Shown: piece after piece, positions 9,076 to 17,994 of the stretch | How the letters are laid out: the number at the start of each line of letters is the position of its first letter | Numbering within the stretch: position 1 is the first letter of the stretch | Notes under the pieces: generated by a model | The model's input: only the letters and a program-made list of their open reading frames with translations | Databases searched by the model: none | What the model was told of the DNA's origin: nothing | Made by a program: the position numbers and the translations under genes | From: Nanoperiomorbus sp963544155 | GTDB lineage: Bacteria; Patescibacteriota; Saccharimonadia; Saccharimonadales; Saccharimonadaceae | Assembly: GCA_963544155.1 (NCBI GenBank) | Contig: CAUUDW010000004.1 | Coordinates: 1-64,000, forward strand | Reading direction: 5' to 3' | Length of the DNA stretch: 64,000 nucleotides

Positions 9076-9103
9076 ATATGACCGGTCTCAGCGCCGGTCA
9101 TAT
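9076..9103. terminator. Bidirectional terminator after ackA
   Basis: Perfect 10-bp stem (atatgaccgg 9076-9085 with ccggtcatat 9094-9103) with an 8-nt loop. It has CTTATTTT on the right and AAAAAA on the left, so it can end both ackA and the convergent gene at 9144. Confidence 0.85.
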
Positions 9104-9143
9104 CTTATTTTAGAAGTAAGGTAAGCTTCCACTATACCTACGT

Positions 9144-9980
9144 CTAGCGGTCTGCTTGCTTCGTCTTCTTCTTATCAGACAGGTAACTATTCAGGCAAGA
9201 GCTAAAGCCACCCAGCACCAGCACGACAGAGACAGGCAATAGCCACTGACCATAATCAGTCACGACAGGTTTGGTCACCGCCCAGACAAGATAGAGAATC
9301 ACATTGACTCGGTGGCGCCCGCCATCACTAAAGACCATCGACATCAAGGCGTCTATGCCGCACAGGATAAACGGAATCAGCCCGATGTAAAAGATGATCC
9401 GCCCCGCCTTGTTCGTCTCCAAGACTTTACCCAGCCAGCTCTTGTTAGCTTTCTTCTTGCCGTTCGGGTCATCAATCCGGTTAACCTTGCCAAGATGACC
9501 GGCTTTCGCTACGAAGATATTATTCTCGCCCGACTTGATCTGCTCCAGCACATCGCTAACTATGACCGGGATCTCGACATTGGGCAGGCTAGCTACCAGC
9601 TGATAATGGCGAGAGGGATCCGATGCCTCATGCGTCTGTATCCACTTGACGGCAGCGGGGTAACTATCCGTCTTCGCCGCATCGACCAGCTGTCCTTTCT
9701 CATTAATCGTGCCGATGCGATAAGATATGTCAGCGGTCGGCATGATGCGGACGAAGATAGTCTTGGTCGGCTTCTTCAGCTCGTAGGCATAGACATCGTC
9801 GCTATGCTTCTTCAGCGTCAGCTCTTTGCTGACCCGGCGAGACTCCAGCTCGTCGGTAATTTGGTCTAGATAGCTAGCCACTTGGCTTCGCTTAATGACA
9901 TATCCTGAGCCGGCACTTACCGCTCCCCGCATTTTATCGACCGTCAATCGAAATAGTACAAAGACTAAGTCATCTGCCAT
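9144..9980 (-). CDS. Unknown protein with C-terminal membrane helices
   Basis: 278 aa, not recognised. Residues 1-180 look soluble and alpha/beta with many Lys. Two or three hydrophobic segments follow (about 192-212, 222-240, 243-262), and a Lys-rich cytoplasmic end (SDKKKTKQADR). Start ATG 9980 is preceded on its strand by AAGGAGAAGAG, a strong ribosome binding site. It stands alone between the shared terminator and tRNA-Gln. Confidence 0.7.
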   Translation of the reverse strand: MADDLVFVLFRLTVDKMRGAVSAGSGYVIKRSQVASYLDQITDELESRRVSKELTLKKHSDDVYAYELKKPTKTIFVRIMPTADISYRIGTINEKGQLVDAAKTDSYPAAVKWIQTHEASDPSRHYQLVASLPNVEIPVIVSDVLEQIKSGENNIFVAKAGHLGKVNRIDDPNGKKKANKSWLGKVLETNKAGRIIFYIGLIPFILCGIDALMSMVFSDGGRHRVNVILYLVWAVTKPVVTDYGQWLLPVSVVLVLGGFSSCLNSYLSDKKKTKQADR

Positions 9981-10024
9981 CTCTTCTCCTTAAAAGTTAC
10001 ATAGTAGGGCAACAAAATAAGCTT

Positions 10025-10099
10025 TGGTTGGGATGGAGGGATTCGAACCCCCGAATGTCAGGACCAAAACCTGATGCCTTACCACTTGGCGACATCCCA
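10025..10099 (-). tRNA. tRNA-Gln (TTG anticodon)
   Basis: Read on the minus strand, acceptor TGGGATG pairs fully with CATCCCA. Anticodon loop TTTTGGT gives UUG (Gln), T arm GGGGGTTCGAATCCCTC is normal, and CCA is encoded at 10027-10025. It lies just downstream of the terminator of the hairpin-packed gene on the same strand. Confidence 0.95.
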
Positions 10100-10151
10100 G
10101 TAAAGCTAATAAGATTATACACCATTCCGAGATCGGTGAAAAAAGGAAAAT

Positions 10152-10173
10152 CCCCCTGCTCGAAGGCAGGGGG
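10152..10173 (-). terminator. Rho-independent terminator
   Basis: Minus-strand stem CCCCCTGC/GCAGGGGG with a 6-nt loop, followed by ATTTTCCTTTTTT. It ends the transcript that carries the hairpin-packed gene, separating it from tRNA-Gln. Confidence 0.85.
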
Positions 10174-10288
10174 GTGGAGGGTGGATAGGATGCCGGCGAG
10201 CCGGCGCATAAAAATCATGCGTCAACCCGCCAGAGCAAACGCTAGCTCTTGAGAGTGTCAGCCCTCAAGAGCTTGGGGTTGCCTAGAA
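10174..10288 (-). other. Hairpin-rich 3' region of the 79-aa gene
   Basis: Between the stop codon and the terminator are further stems: a perfect 10-bp AGCTCTTGAG/CTCAAGAGCT (10244-10253 with 10264-10273), GCCT/AGGC, CGCAT/ATGCG and GCCGGC/GCCGGC. No gene is seen here. Confidence 0.6.
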
Positions 10289-10528
10289 TCAGGCGACCGT
10301 CTCGGAGCAGTGGCTGTCACCCTCACCCCGAGACTCTCTCTGCAGAGCGAACAAATGCCGCTCTGCATCCTCGATATGCTCGAGGGCCCGCTCAAGCGAG
10401 TCCTCGGGGCATATGCCCACTACCGAGCGGGCGCTTTCAAGCGCCCGCTTTATCTGGCTACGAGCCCCCTGGAGCTCGTAGCCAATCCGTAAAGATCTAA
10501 ACGACACGCACTCTTCTATATAACACAT
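10289..10528 (-). CDS. 79-aa protein in a hairpin-packed mRNA
   Basis: 79 aa, unrecognised, mostly helical and charged (QIKRALESARS, ERALEHIEDAERHLFAL). Start ATG 10528 follows TTAGGAGGAAAT, one of the best ribosome binding sites in the window, itself inside a TTCC/GGAA mini-stem. The coding sequence is a chain of hairpins: GGCTACGAGC/GCTCGTAGCC (10456-10465 with 10474-10483), an 11-bp AGCGGGCGCTT stem (10426-10449), palindrome GGGCATATGCCC (10407-10418), CCTCGA/TCGAGG, and TGCAGAGCG/CGCTCTGCA (10341-10349 with 10359-10367). The RNA may matter as much as the protein. An alternative is a pure structured RNA with a fortuitous frame. Confidence 0.5.
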   Translation of the reverse strand: MCYIEECVSFRSLRIGYELQGARSQIKRALESARSVVGICPEDSLERALEHIEDAERHLFALQRESRGEGDSHCSETVA

Positions 10529-10703
10529 ATTTCCTCCTAAGGAACGCAAGCCACTTGGCCTGTTACCAGGTGCAACTTGATGGTATTCACTGTAACACCC
10601 CTCCCGCATTTGTCGAGCATTAGCGCAATAGATTGCTAAGTGCGTCAAGGCGACTGACCCCATTATTCTTCACCCGGCATCCTCAGTCATACCACATTAG
10701 CTC

Positions 10704-10746
10704 TTGACTATTATTCATTATAGATATATTTTATCCACGATGGATA
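10704..10746 (+). promoter_or_regulatory. Promoter and operator of the Rrf2-yhgE operon
   Basis: TTGACT (10704-10709), 17 nt, then TATTTT (10727-10732). The perfect inverted repeat TATCCA-CGA-TGGATA (10732-10746) in AT-rich flanks overlaps the end of the -10 and the start site, a typical position for an Rrf2-type self-repressing operator. Confidence 0.55.
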
Positions 10747-10771
10747 TTAAATATCAGCCAAGGGAGATCGT

Positions 10772-11311
10772 ATGAAGCTAACCAAGAGCTTTGAGCAGGG
10801 AGTCTGCCTGATGGCGATCCTCGCCACTCAGGCCAAGGCTATCCCCGTCTCATCTCGCACCTTGCAGCGACGTCTGCCGACATCTATGACTTATAGCCAG
10901 AAGTTGCTGCGCAAGCTGGTCGTCGCCGGTATCGTCAAATCAGTGCCGGGGAATAGCGGTGGATTCGCCCTGGCTCGTCCCGTCAGACAGATCTCCATCC
11001 TGGAGGTAGTAGAAGCACTGGAGGGTAGGGTGGATAGCTTTCCCAGTACGGGGCTCTTTAGCGCTATCTTTGCCAGCCAAACCGGCACCAACGCTCACCA
11101 AGCCATCACTACAGCCGACCAGGCGGTACACCGTATCTTCACGACCGCCGACGGCGTCTGGCGACAAGTGTTGAGCGAAGTAAATATCGGCGATATCATC
11201 GACCGAGTCATTTCGTCACATCGCCATTTGCCTCAGCTGGACTGGAACGACCCCGGCGTCGAGACCAATGCTATCTTCACCATTAACCAAAAGGAGGTCA
11301 CAGATGATTAA
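10772..11311 (+). CDS. Rrf2-family transcriptional regulator
   Basis: 179 aa. The winged-helix DNA-binding domain spans about residues 1-85, with the recognition region TSMTYSQKLLRKLVVAGIVKS and the wing GNSGGFALAR. The only Cys is Cys12, so the three-Cys Fe-S site of IscR/NsrR types is absent and sensing must differ, as in the SaiR/CymR type. Ribosome binding site AAGGGAGA precedes ATG 10772. It overlaps the downstream export gene by 8 nt, and a palindrome over its promoter suggests autorepression of both. Confidence 0.88.
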   Translation: MKLTKSFEQGVCLMAILATQAKAIPVSSRTLQRRLPTSMTYSQKLLRKLVVAGIVKSVPGNSGGFALARPVRQISILEVVEALEGRVDSFPSTGLFSAIFASQTGTNAHQAITTADQAVHRIFTTADGVWRQVLSEVNIGDIIDRVISSHRHLPQLDWNDPGVETNAIFTINQKEVTDD

Positions 11312-13352
11312 GGCAGAGCTCAAAAATATCCGGCAGAGTAAAATGCTACTGGTCACTACCATCGCTATTTGTTGTATCCCGGTGCTGTATGCCGTAGTTT
11401 TCCTGAAAGGGATCTGGGATCCATATAGCCACTTGGATCAACTCAAGGTTGCCGTAGTCAACCAAGACCGGCCGGTATCGCACCAAGGTAAGACGATGAA
11501 CCTGGGACAAAGGGTGGTCGATAGTCTGCACCGCAACCACACCTTCGACTGGCAGTTCGTTGACGAAGATGAAGCAAGGCAGGGAATGAAGGATAATAAA
11601 TACTATCTGGCGGTGACCATCCCGACTGACTTCTCCCATAACGCCACCACCGTTACCCAGCTTGACCCGCAGCAGCTAAAGCTCCGCTATCAGACTAATG
11701 CTTCACTTAATTACCCGATCGAGACGGTAGCGAGTACGGCAGTCAGCCGGATCAAGTCGCAGATCTCCGCCGAGATTACCACCACCTATGCCAATGCCCT
11801 GATCAACGTTATCAAACAATCCGGACAAGGGCTTCAGACCGCTTCCGCCGGAGCAGGCGAGCTGAGTAGCGGAGCAGGCAAGCTGTCAGACGGGCTAGTC
11901 CGACTATCTAATGGCACCGACACCCTCGCTAACGGCTCTCATCAGCTGGCTAGCGGCTCAGCTGTTCTGGCTAACGGAGTAGACCGGTTGGCTAATCAGA
12001 CTTTAGCCCTGGGCACGGGTATGAAAGCATCTTTGCCTCAGCTTGATCAGCTGAATAACGGCGCTAGTAGTCTCGCCAAGTCTCTTCAGCTAGCCGGTCA
12101 GCAGACCAAGGTAGAACTAAACGGACTCAGCAGCAGCCTCATCAGACTGGATCAGTTCAAGACGACCGCCGGTAGCAGCCTTGGTCATATCGGTACCATC
12201 CTAAGCGACCCCGACATCCGGTTAGCTATAACCAGGAAGGCGCAGAGTGGTAGCAACCCTCAGTTTACCCGGTCCGCCAAAGCCTTAGCGCAGCTGGACT
12301 TGGCTAAGCTCCAGGCTAGCCTGGCTCAATTGCCGGATGTTCAAACCGCTACTGACCATTTCACTAAGCTGACTAATGGACTTGACCAGCTAGCCCAAGG
12401 TGCTAACCAACTAGCCGATGGCACTAACCGCTTGGCGAGTCAGCTCCACCGGACTAGCGATCAGCTCAATAGCCCCTTGACCAAGACAAAACTTCACCAG
12501 CTGGCGAGTGGGGTGAGTCAGCTAAATAGCGGCATTACCCGACTGGACGCCAACATACCGACGCTCAAGAGTGGCGTAAATCAGCTGGCAAGCGGGGCGA
12601 ATCAATTAGCTGATGGTAGCGAACTACTCCGAGCTAAGCTACAAGCTGGTGCCGACACTATCGCCAAGACGCCACTGTCCGGCAAAACCGCTCGCCAGAT
12701 TAGTCAGCCAGTCACCCTGGAGCATCAGCGCCGGAGTCAGGTTCCTAACTACGCCCACGGTCTGGCGCCGTACTTCTTCTCGGTCGCTATCTTCGTCGGC
12801 TGTCTGGTCTTCTGCTCAATCTACCCGGTAGAGCGTAAAGCTGACCGACAGGGTAGTTGGCGAGGCTGGTATCTCAGCAAGGTCACCATCGGTGCCGGCG
12901 TCGCCACTGCTATGGCGCTGATCATGGGAGTGATCATGCAGGGAGTCGGCTTTCACCCAGCTAACCTCGTCCGCTTTTACGCCATCCTTATCCTCTATGC
13001 TAATGCCATGATGTTTCTCAATCTCTTCCTCGCCATATCAATGGGTAATATCGGACGCTTCATCGGTATGGTGATCATGATTCTATCGCTCGGCTCAGCC
13101 GGCGGCACTTTCCCGATCGAGACCTCGCCGGGACTATATCAAGCCCTCCACCAAGTAGTCCCCATGGCATACTCGCTGACCACCATTCGCTCCGCCATCG
13201 CCGGCGGTATCACCGAGTCGTCGGTTACCGCCTCGTACATCTACATGACCGTCACCTTGGTGATCAGCCTATCCCTGCTAGCCCTCGCCATGTCACACCG
13301 GGCCAAGCACCTGTCCGATCCGGCTAAGCTAGCCGGCGCTCATTCTCACTAG
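11304..13352 (+). CDS. YhgE/Pip-type membrane export protein
   Basis: 682 aa. One N-terminal transmembrane helix (about 17-37), a long extracellular part, and about five C-terminal helices (from about residue 490) of the ABC-2 permease type. Between them are repeats of the pattern LxxGxxxLxxG (for example GAGELSSGAGKLSDGL, and QLASGSAVLANGV), typical of YhgE/Pip proteins, phage-infection protein and MmpL-like pumps, and likely an elongated coiled coil. Start ATG 11304 follows AAGGAGG. Under Rrf2 control by overlap. Substrate unknown. Confidence 0.85.
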   Translation: MIKAELKNIRQSKMLLVTTIAICCIPVLYAVVFLKGIWDPYSHLDQLKVAVVNQDRPVSHQGKTMNLGQRVVDSLHRNHTFDWQFVDEDEARQGMKDNKYYLAVTIPTDFSHNATTVTQLDPQQLKLRYQTNASLNYPIETVASTAVSRIKSQISAEITTTYANALINVIKQSGQGLQTASAGAGELSSGAGKLSDGLVRLSNGTDTLANGSHQLASGSAVLANGVDRLANQTLALGTGMKASLPQLDQLNNGASSLAKSLQLAGQQTKVELNGLSSSLIRLDQFKTTAGSSLGHIGTILSDPDIRLAITRKAQSGSNPQFTRSAKALAQLDLAKLQASLAQLPDVQTATDHFTKLTNGLDQLAQGANQLADGTNRLASQLHRTSDQLNSPLTKTKLHQLASGVSQLNSGITRLDANIPTLKSGVNQLASGANQLADGSELLRAKLQAGADTIAKTPLSGKTARQISQPVTLEHQRRSQVPNYAHGLAPYFFSVAIFVGCLVFCSIYPVERKADRQGSWRGWYLSKVTIGAGVATAMALIMGVIMQGVGFHPANLVRFYAILILYANAMMFLNLFLAISMGNIGRFIGMVIMILSLGSAGGTFPIETSPGLYQALHQVVPMAYSLTTIRSAIAGGITESSVTASYIYMTVTLVISLSLLALAMSHRAKHLSDPAKLAGAHSH

Positions 13353-13369
13353 ACTAAGCATGAGCATTA

Positions 13370-13432
13370 GAAAATTGTAAACTGAAATGCCGGAAATATG
13401 TAAAATGAATCAGTGGAAAAATGTAAAGTCAT
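13370..13432 (+). repeat. Three 23-bp-spaced iterons upstream of the ATPase
   Basis: Three direct repeats of about 17 bp with consensus GAAAAATGTAAAATGAAT begin at 13370, 13393 and 13416, exactly 23 bp apart (about two helical turns). They end 17 nt before the ATPase ATG and next to its probable -10 (TTAAAT 13437-13442). A cooperative protein-binding site is likely. Confidence 0.6.
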
Positions 13433-13449
13433 ATGCTTAAATAGTCCCA

Positions 13450-14706
13450 ATGAAGAGATATATCCCTCGTTTAGTTGACCAGGAGCTGGCTAACGCTCTC
13501 AAGATAGCCGGTGCCGTGCTAATCCGTGGACCAAAGGCTTGCGGTAAGTCTGAGACAGCCAAGCAACAGGCTGCCAGTGTTTTACAAGTCGATCGTGACC
13601 CCCAGGTGCCGAATATCATGAATATTGACCCTAATATTCTACTATCCGGCAATACACCGAGGTTGATTGACGAATGGCAAGTCCAGCCACGGCTCTGGAA
13701 CTACGTCCGACATGCGGTCGATGAGCGGAGCGACCGAGGTCAATTTATCCTGACCGGGTCAGCCAACCCTACCGAAGATATCAGCATGCATTCCGGAGCC
13801 GGTCGCTTCATCGAGCTCAAAATGCGCACCATGTCCTGGCAGGAGCTGGGTCACTGCGACGGATATGTATCATTGGCTGGACTATTTGACGAGCAACCGA
13901 TCACTAGTCGAGAATATCGGACGAATATTCATGACCTGATTAGCTGGCTGGTCATCGGTGGTTGGCCCGGGCTAATCGACATGGATGAAGCCGGCGCTCG
14001 TCAAATCAACGCCTCTTATGTCAAGCTTCTCGCTGAAGTAGATATGAGTCGAGTCTCCGGAGTAAAACGTGACCCGGTCAGAGTGAGATCGTTACTACAG
14101 TCTCTGGCTCGTAATGTCTCGACAGTTGCCGAAGTAGCCACTCTCACTAAGGACATCAAGCAAAATGACAACGAAGATATTTCTCGACCCACCATCACAG
14201 ACTACCTTGAGACGCTTGACCGCCTGATGATCATCGAGAACCAGCCTGCCTGGAATACCCACATTCGCTCATCCGCCAAGCTTCGCAAAGCCCCTAAATG
14301 GCACTTCGCCGACACCTCATTAGCTATCGCCAGCCTGGGCTTGGACTCGACAGCACTGCTGAACGACCTTAACTACGCCGGCTTCGTCTTTGAGTCTCAA
14401 GTCATTCACGACCTACGAGTATACGCTAGCCGACTTGGCGCCGAGGTTTACTATTATCGTGACTCGCTAGGCCTGGAAGCAGACGCTATCGTACAGAAAC
14501 CCAACGGTGATTGTGCTGTCTTTGAGATCAAGCTGGGGGAGGGCTATATTGACGACGGAGTCAAGTCGCTGACAGCTTTCACCGGCAACGTCATCGAAGC
14601 TAAAGGTCGCCGAATCGTCTCTCGCAACGTCATTGTCGGCTCGGGCTACGCCTATACCCGTCCCGACGGCATCAACATCATCCCCATCAGAGCGCTAGGT
14701 GCCTAA
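13450..14706 (+). CDS. AAA ATPase with DUF4143 domain
   Basis: 418 aa. The N-terminal AAA_14 P-loop domain has GPKACGKSE (about 28-36) and the Walker B-like LIDEWQ; LTGSAN is the sensor motif. The C-terminal DUF4143 domain carries a PD-(D/E)XK-like stretch (ADAIVQ...CAVFEIKLGEG), which may be degenerate. These proteins are common as solitary, horizontally spread genes; the function is not established. Iterons lie immediately upstream, and TTAAAT with a 7-nt spacer suggests a leaderless start. Confidence 0.85.
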   Translation: MKRYIPRLVDQELANALKIAGAVLIRGPKACGKSETAKQQAASVLQVDRDPQVPNIMNIDPNILLSGNTPRLIDEWQVQPRLWNYVRHAVDERSDRGQFILTGSANPTEDISMHSGAGRFIELKMRTMSWQELGHCDGYVSLAGLFDEQPITSREYRTNIHDLISWLVIGGWPGLIDMDEAGARQINASYVKLLAEVDMSRVSGVKRDPVRVRSLLQSLARNVSTVAEVATLTKDIKQNDNEDISRPTITDYLETLDRLMIIENQPAWNTHIRSSAKLRKAPKWHFADTSLAIASLGLDSTALLNDLNYAGFVFESQVIHDLRVYASRLGAEVYYYRDSLGLEADAIVQKPNGDCAVFEIKLGEGYIDDGVKSLTAFTGNVIEAKGRRIVSRNVIVGSGYAYTRPDGINIIPIRALGA

Positions 14707-14772
14707 TCTTGCTCTGATGCACCGGCACGCATTAGCATAAGCAGTGTTAGTCTGATACAATGAAGGGTAGTT

Positions 14773-16551
14773 ATGAGTGGGCAAGTACCAAAAGGGAAGC
14801 AGCGGGCTTCCCAAGCTAAAATTGAAGATGTCGCTGAGTTTTACCAGACGATCGACCGTCGCAACCTGATCCACAAGATCAGCCCCGTGCGACCATATGT
14901 CTACACCACCATGGAGGTCTACGACCAGGCTAATGGTATCCGTGGGGCAGGAGGACTGGGCGTGCTGGCTGCCGACACCCGTCGGGTGGCGGAAGACCTG
15001 GAGATACCATTCGTCACTTTAACCCCCTTCTACCAGACTGAGCGACACCAGCGCCTGGAGAAACTTGAGCCACATGACGACTATGTTAGCCGTAGCCCCG
15101 AGGCAGAAGGTTTCCAGGCGATCGGGCAGGTGGTGCTTCATATCAAAGACAAGCCTGACGCTACGCTGGATATCTACCAGAAGCAGCTGGGTAGCAGTCG
15201 TTTCCTCTGCATGACCGAGCCAAACTTCGGGCCGCTCTACTGCGATACACCTTCCAGTGACCACCGTCTCTATCAGATGACATCGCTCGGCTTCGGTGGC
15301 TATGCCGCCCTCAAGATGGCTGACCTTAAACCCGCCGTTATCCAGCTCAACGAGACCGCCACTGTCTTCGCCGCCGTAGCCCGCCTGGATGAGCTCTGTA
15401 GTAACGGTATGAATCTGTATGAGGCGATCGTCTACGTTCGTAAGCACACCCTCTATACCAATCACACCTTAGTGCAAGCCGCCGAGTCGCAATTCAGCTA
15501 CGAGCAGTTTGACCGCTTCGTCTTTCCTAATATCAAATCACCGGCAGTTGACCACTACATCGGCGGGCTATTCCGAGACGGCTATCTGCAGCTTAGCAGC
15601 TTGACGATTGAGCTGGCCGAGGCGAAGAACTGCGTCTCTAAGCTCCACGCCAAGGTAGCTGATTATCACGACCTGTCGGGCGAGAAGACTCACTTCAGCG
15701 CCATCACTAATGGTATCCACCTGCAGAGTTGGGTTAAGCCGGAGCTGCTTGATTTCTACAAGCACAGCGGCATCATTGACCGTTTCAACATGCCCGGAGC
15801 GGCAACTGCTGACCAGATTCGCCGGATCTTTCGAACCAATCTTAGCCGGTTGCGTCAGCTCAAGCAACAGGGTAGAGCTCAGCTCAATAGCGAACTGGCT
15901 CACCGTCAAGACCAGTATGGGGCTGTAGTTCAGATCCCCGAGGACGCCATCTTGCTGGAGTACAAGCGCCGTTTTGTCGAATACAAGCGCCCCTGGATGC
16001 CTTTCGAGGATATCGAGCAGCTCAAAGGTATCTTGGTTAGTTATAACGCCCACTACATTATGGCGGGGATGATCGCCGGCAATGTCTCGGCCAATGATTC
16101 TACCTACCGGAAGCTGGCAAGTATGCTACAGCGTATCGCTGACGACCCGGTCCTCAGGCGACGAGTTCACTACATCACCGACTATGACGAGAACCTAGCT
16201 AGAGCGATGAGCTTCGGCTCAGATATCTCGGTCAATGTGCCGGTAGTTGGCTTGGAGGCCTGCGGCACGTCATTTATGAAAGACCTAGCCAACTTAGCGT
16301 TGCTGGTGACCACCAATGACGGTGGCGTCGCCGATGTTGCCCCACCGACCACGCTGCTGGTTAGCGGTGACGACTATCAGGAAGAGGTTAGCTCGCTCTA
16401 TAGTCGCCTGCGTCAAGCCATCAATATCTATCGCCACGACGATCGCTGGAGCGATGCCGTCGCTACCACCCTAGCCAGTTACCTCACCACCATTTGTGGT
16501 GCCAGGATGATGCGAGATTATCTCCACTACCTTTTCCGTTCCGATGACTAG
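14773..16551 (+). CDS. Alpha-glucan phosphorylase (GT35, GlgP-like)
   Basis: 592 aa, shorter than the E. coli type (about 800 aa), as in the Thermotoga-like group. Releases glucose-1-phosphate from glycogen or maltodextrin. The GTGNMK-equivalent is EACGTSFMKDLAN with the PLP lysine at residue 503; the phosphate region ITDYDENLARAM and the glycine loop GAGGLGVLA near the N-terminus are also present. A TACAAT box and GAAGGGTAG precede the ATG at 14773. Its partner in glucan breakdown is the pullulanase 2.2 kb away. No glycogen synthase is seen here. Confidence 0.85.
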   Translation: MSGQVPKGKQRASQAKIEDVAEFYQTIDRRNLIHKISPVRPYVYTTMEVYDQANGIRGAGGLGVLAADTRRVAEDLEIPFVTLTPFYQTERHQRLEKLEPHDDYVSRSPEAEGFQAIGQVVLHIKDKPDATLDIYQKQLGSSRFLCMTEPNFGPLYCDTPSSDHRLYQMTSLGFGGYAALKMADLKPAVIQLNETATVFAAVARLDELCSNGMNLYEAIVYVRKHTLYTNHTLVQAAESQFSYEQFDRFVFPNIKSPAVDHYIGGLFRDGYLQLSSLTIELAEAKNCVSKLHAKVADYHDLSGEKTHFSAITNGIHLQSWVKPELLDFYKHSGIIDRFNMPGAATADQIRRIFRTNLSRLRQLKQQGRAQLNSELAHRQDQYGAVVQIPEDAILLEYKRRFVEYKRPWMPFEDIEQLKGILVSYNAHYIMAGMIAGNVSANDSTYRKLASMLQRIADDPVLRRRVHYITDYDENLARAMSFGSDISVNVPVVGLEACGTSFMKDLANLALLVTTNDGGVADVAPPTTLLVSGDDYQEEVSSLYSRLRQAINIYRHDDRWSDAVATTLASYLTTICGARMMRDYLHYLFRSDD

Positions 16552-16689
16552 ATAGTCAATGTAGGTGTGGTGGATAGGGAAGCCACCACCTTGGTCAAAG
16601 AGACGCCACTGACACGCAAGCTAATTTAGCTCTAGCCAACTTCACCCATAAGTCCCCTGCACGTGATCTACCCGGCACGACTATTACTA
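16552..16689. other. Convergent intergenic gap
   Basis: 138 nt between two convergent genes. A GGTGTGGTGG/CCACCACC imperfect stem at about 16565-16592 may serve as terminator; nothing else is seen. Confidence 0.3.
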
Positions 16690-17994
16690 TTATTCGTAGC
16701 GCAACGCCTGAATGGGGTCTTGCTTGGTCGCTCGTTTAGCCGGTAGCGTACCGGCCAGGAAAGCCACCACCATGACTATCACCACGATCGCCCCGACATA
16801 GAGAGGATTGAGCTCGATCAGATTGAAGCCGGGTAAGCCGGACAGGAAGTTGCGTCCTGCCCACGGATTAACCGTCTGCTTGATCACCACCGCCAGACCG
16901 GCCGCCAGCATCCCGCCCCAGAAGCCTAAGCTTACCGCCTCCAGGCTAAATAGGGCAAAGATCCGCCCCGAGCTTAGCCCCATCGCTTTCATCAGGCCGA
17001 TCTCACGAGTGCGCTCCTGCACTGACATCAGCAAGGTATTAACTATGCCGATCGAAGCAGTGATCAGAGCGATCACCCCAAAGATAGTCAAGATCACCGT
17101 GATGGCATTGAAGAAGAGCTTGATCGACGAAATGTAATCATCCTCCGAGATGCTGCTGTAGCCCATGTTGGTCAGCTCCTGCTTGATCTGAGCCAGTTTT
17201 TCTTTCGACTCGTAACCGGGCTTGACCTGGATGATGATCAAGCCATGCTGGCTCCGTAGAGCTTCGGGCATGCCGGTCAGGTAAACACTCCTGATCAGTC
17301 GGCCTGCAGCATCGTTCAGAAATACTCGACCGAAGCCGACGATGCTCTGATTCTGTACGCCGGCTATTCTGATCTTCACTTCATCTATCTGACCACCCAG
17401 CCGGTGCGGCACGCCCACTCGAACCACCTGTCCTATCGCTTGCTTGGCGGAACTAAAGCCAAGCGGCTCCAGATAGCGATCAGGCAAGATAGCCTCCGCC
17501 TCTGAGCCGTCAATCCGGACACTGCGACCGGCCGCCAGATCCAGCTTGATGCTGCTAGCTGCCAGCGGTCCAACCGTCAGCTTGTACTTCTTGGCTTCGT
17601 CCCGGTCACGAGCGATATAGCTCGGGTAGAGGAGATCACTTAGCTTAGCCAGCTTGACCCCCTTGAGACGCTTAATCCCGGCTAAGTCACGATCGGTCAG
17701 TGATACCTGCTGACTCTGCCCTTGATTACTTCGGTATTCCTGCACCTCGGTTGCTCCCAGCGTCATCATGCTCGACATCCGATCGGCTATACCTTTTGGC
17801 ATGACCTCTATGATATCGTTGCCACCGGTACTCTCGACCTGCTTGTCGATATAGCCATTGACTCCGGCATTGATGCCGACGGTCAACATGATAGTTAATG
17901 AGCCGACCGTGATCGCCAGGGTAGTCAAGATAGTTCTCGAACGATTGCACCATAGGTTGTGATTCGCCCGCTTGATAATATCCGTAAGTCTCAT
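16690..17994 (-). CDS. ABC transporter permease (MacB/FtsX type)
   Basis: 434 aa. An N-terminal helix (about 22-45) is followed by a MacB-like periplasmic domain and three C-terminal helices (about 290-315, 340-370, 395-420) with the FtsX signature (VQERTREIGLMKAMGLSSGRIFALF). Pairs with the ATPase upstream by a 4-nt ATGA overlap. This exporter class moves peptides, lipoproteins or antimicrobials; the substrate is unknown. Confidence 0.9.
   Translation of the reverse strand: MRLTDIIKRANHNLWCNRSRTILTTLAITVGSLTIMLTVGINAGVNGYIDKQVESTGGNDIIEVMPKGIADRMSSMMTLGATEVQEYRSNQGQSQQVSLTDRDLAGIKRLKGVKLAKLSDLLYPSYIARDRDEAKKYKLTVGPLAASSIKLDLAAGRSVRIDGSEAEAILPDRYLEPLGFSSAKQAIGQVVRVGVPHRLGGQIDEVKIRIAGVQNQSIVGFGRVFLNDAAGRLIRSVYLTGMPEALRSQHGLIIIQVKPGYESKEKLAQIKQELTNMGYSSISEDDYISSIKLFFNAITVILTIFGVIALITASIGIVNTLLMSVQERTREIGLMKAMGLSSGRIFALFSLEAVSLGFWGGMLAAGLAVVIKQTVNPWAGRNFLSGLPGFNLIELNPLYVGAIVVIVMVVAFLAGTLPAKRATKQDPIQALRYE

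Noticed and set aside
10249..10500. Plus-strand frames over the hairpin locus
   Set aside because: No ribosome binding site; they arise from the self-complementary sequence. The minus-strand frame has a strong site.
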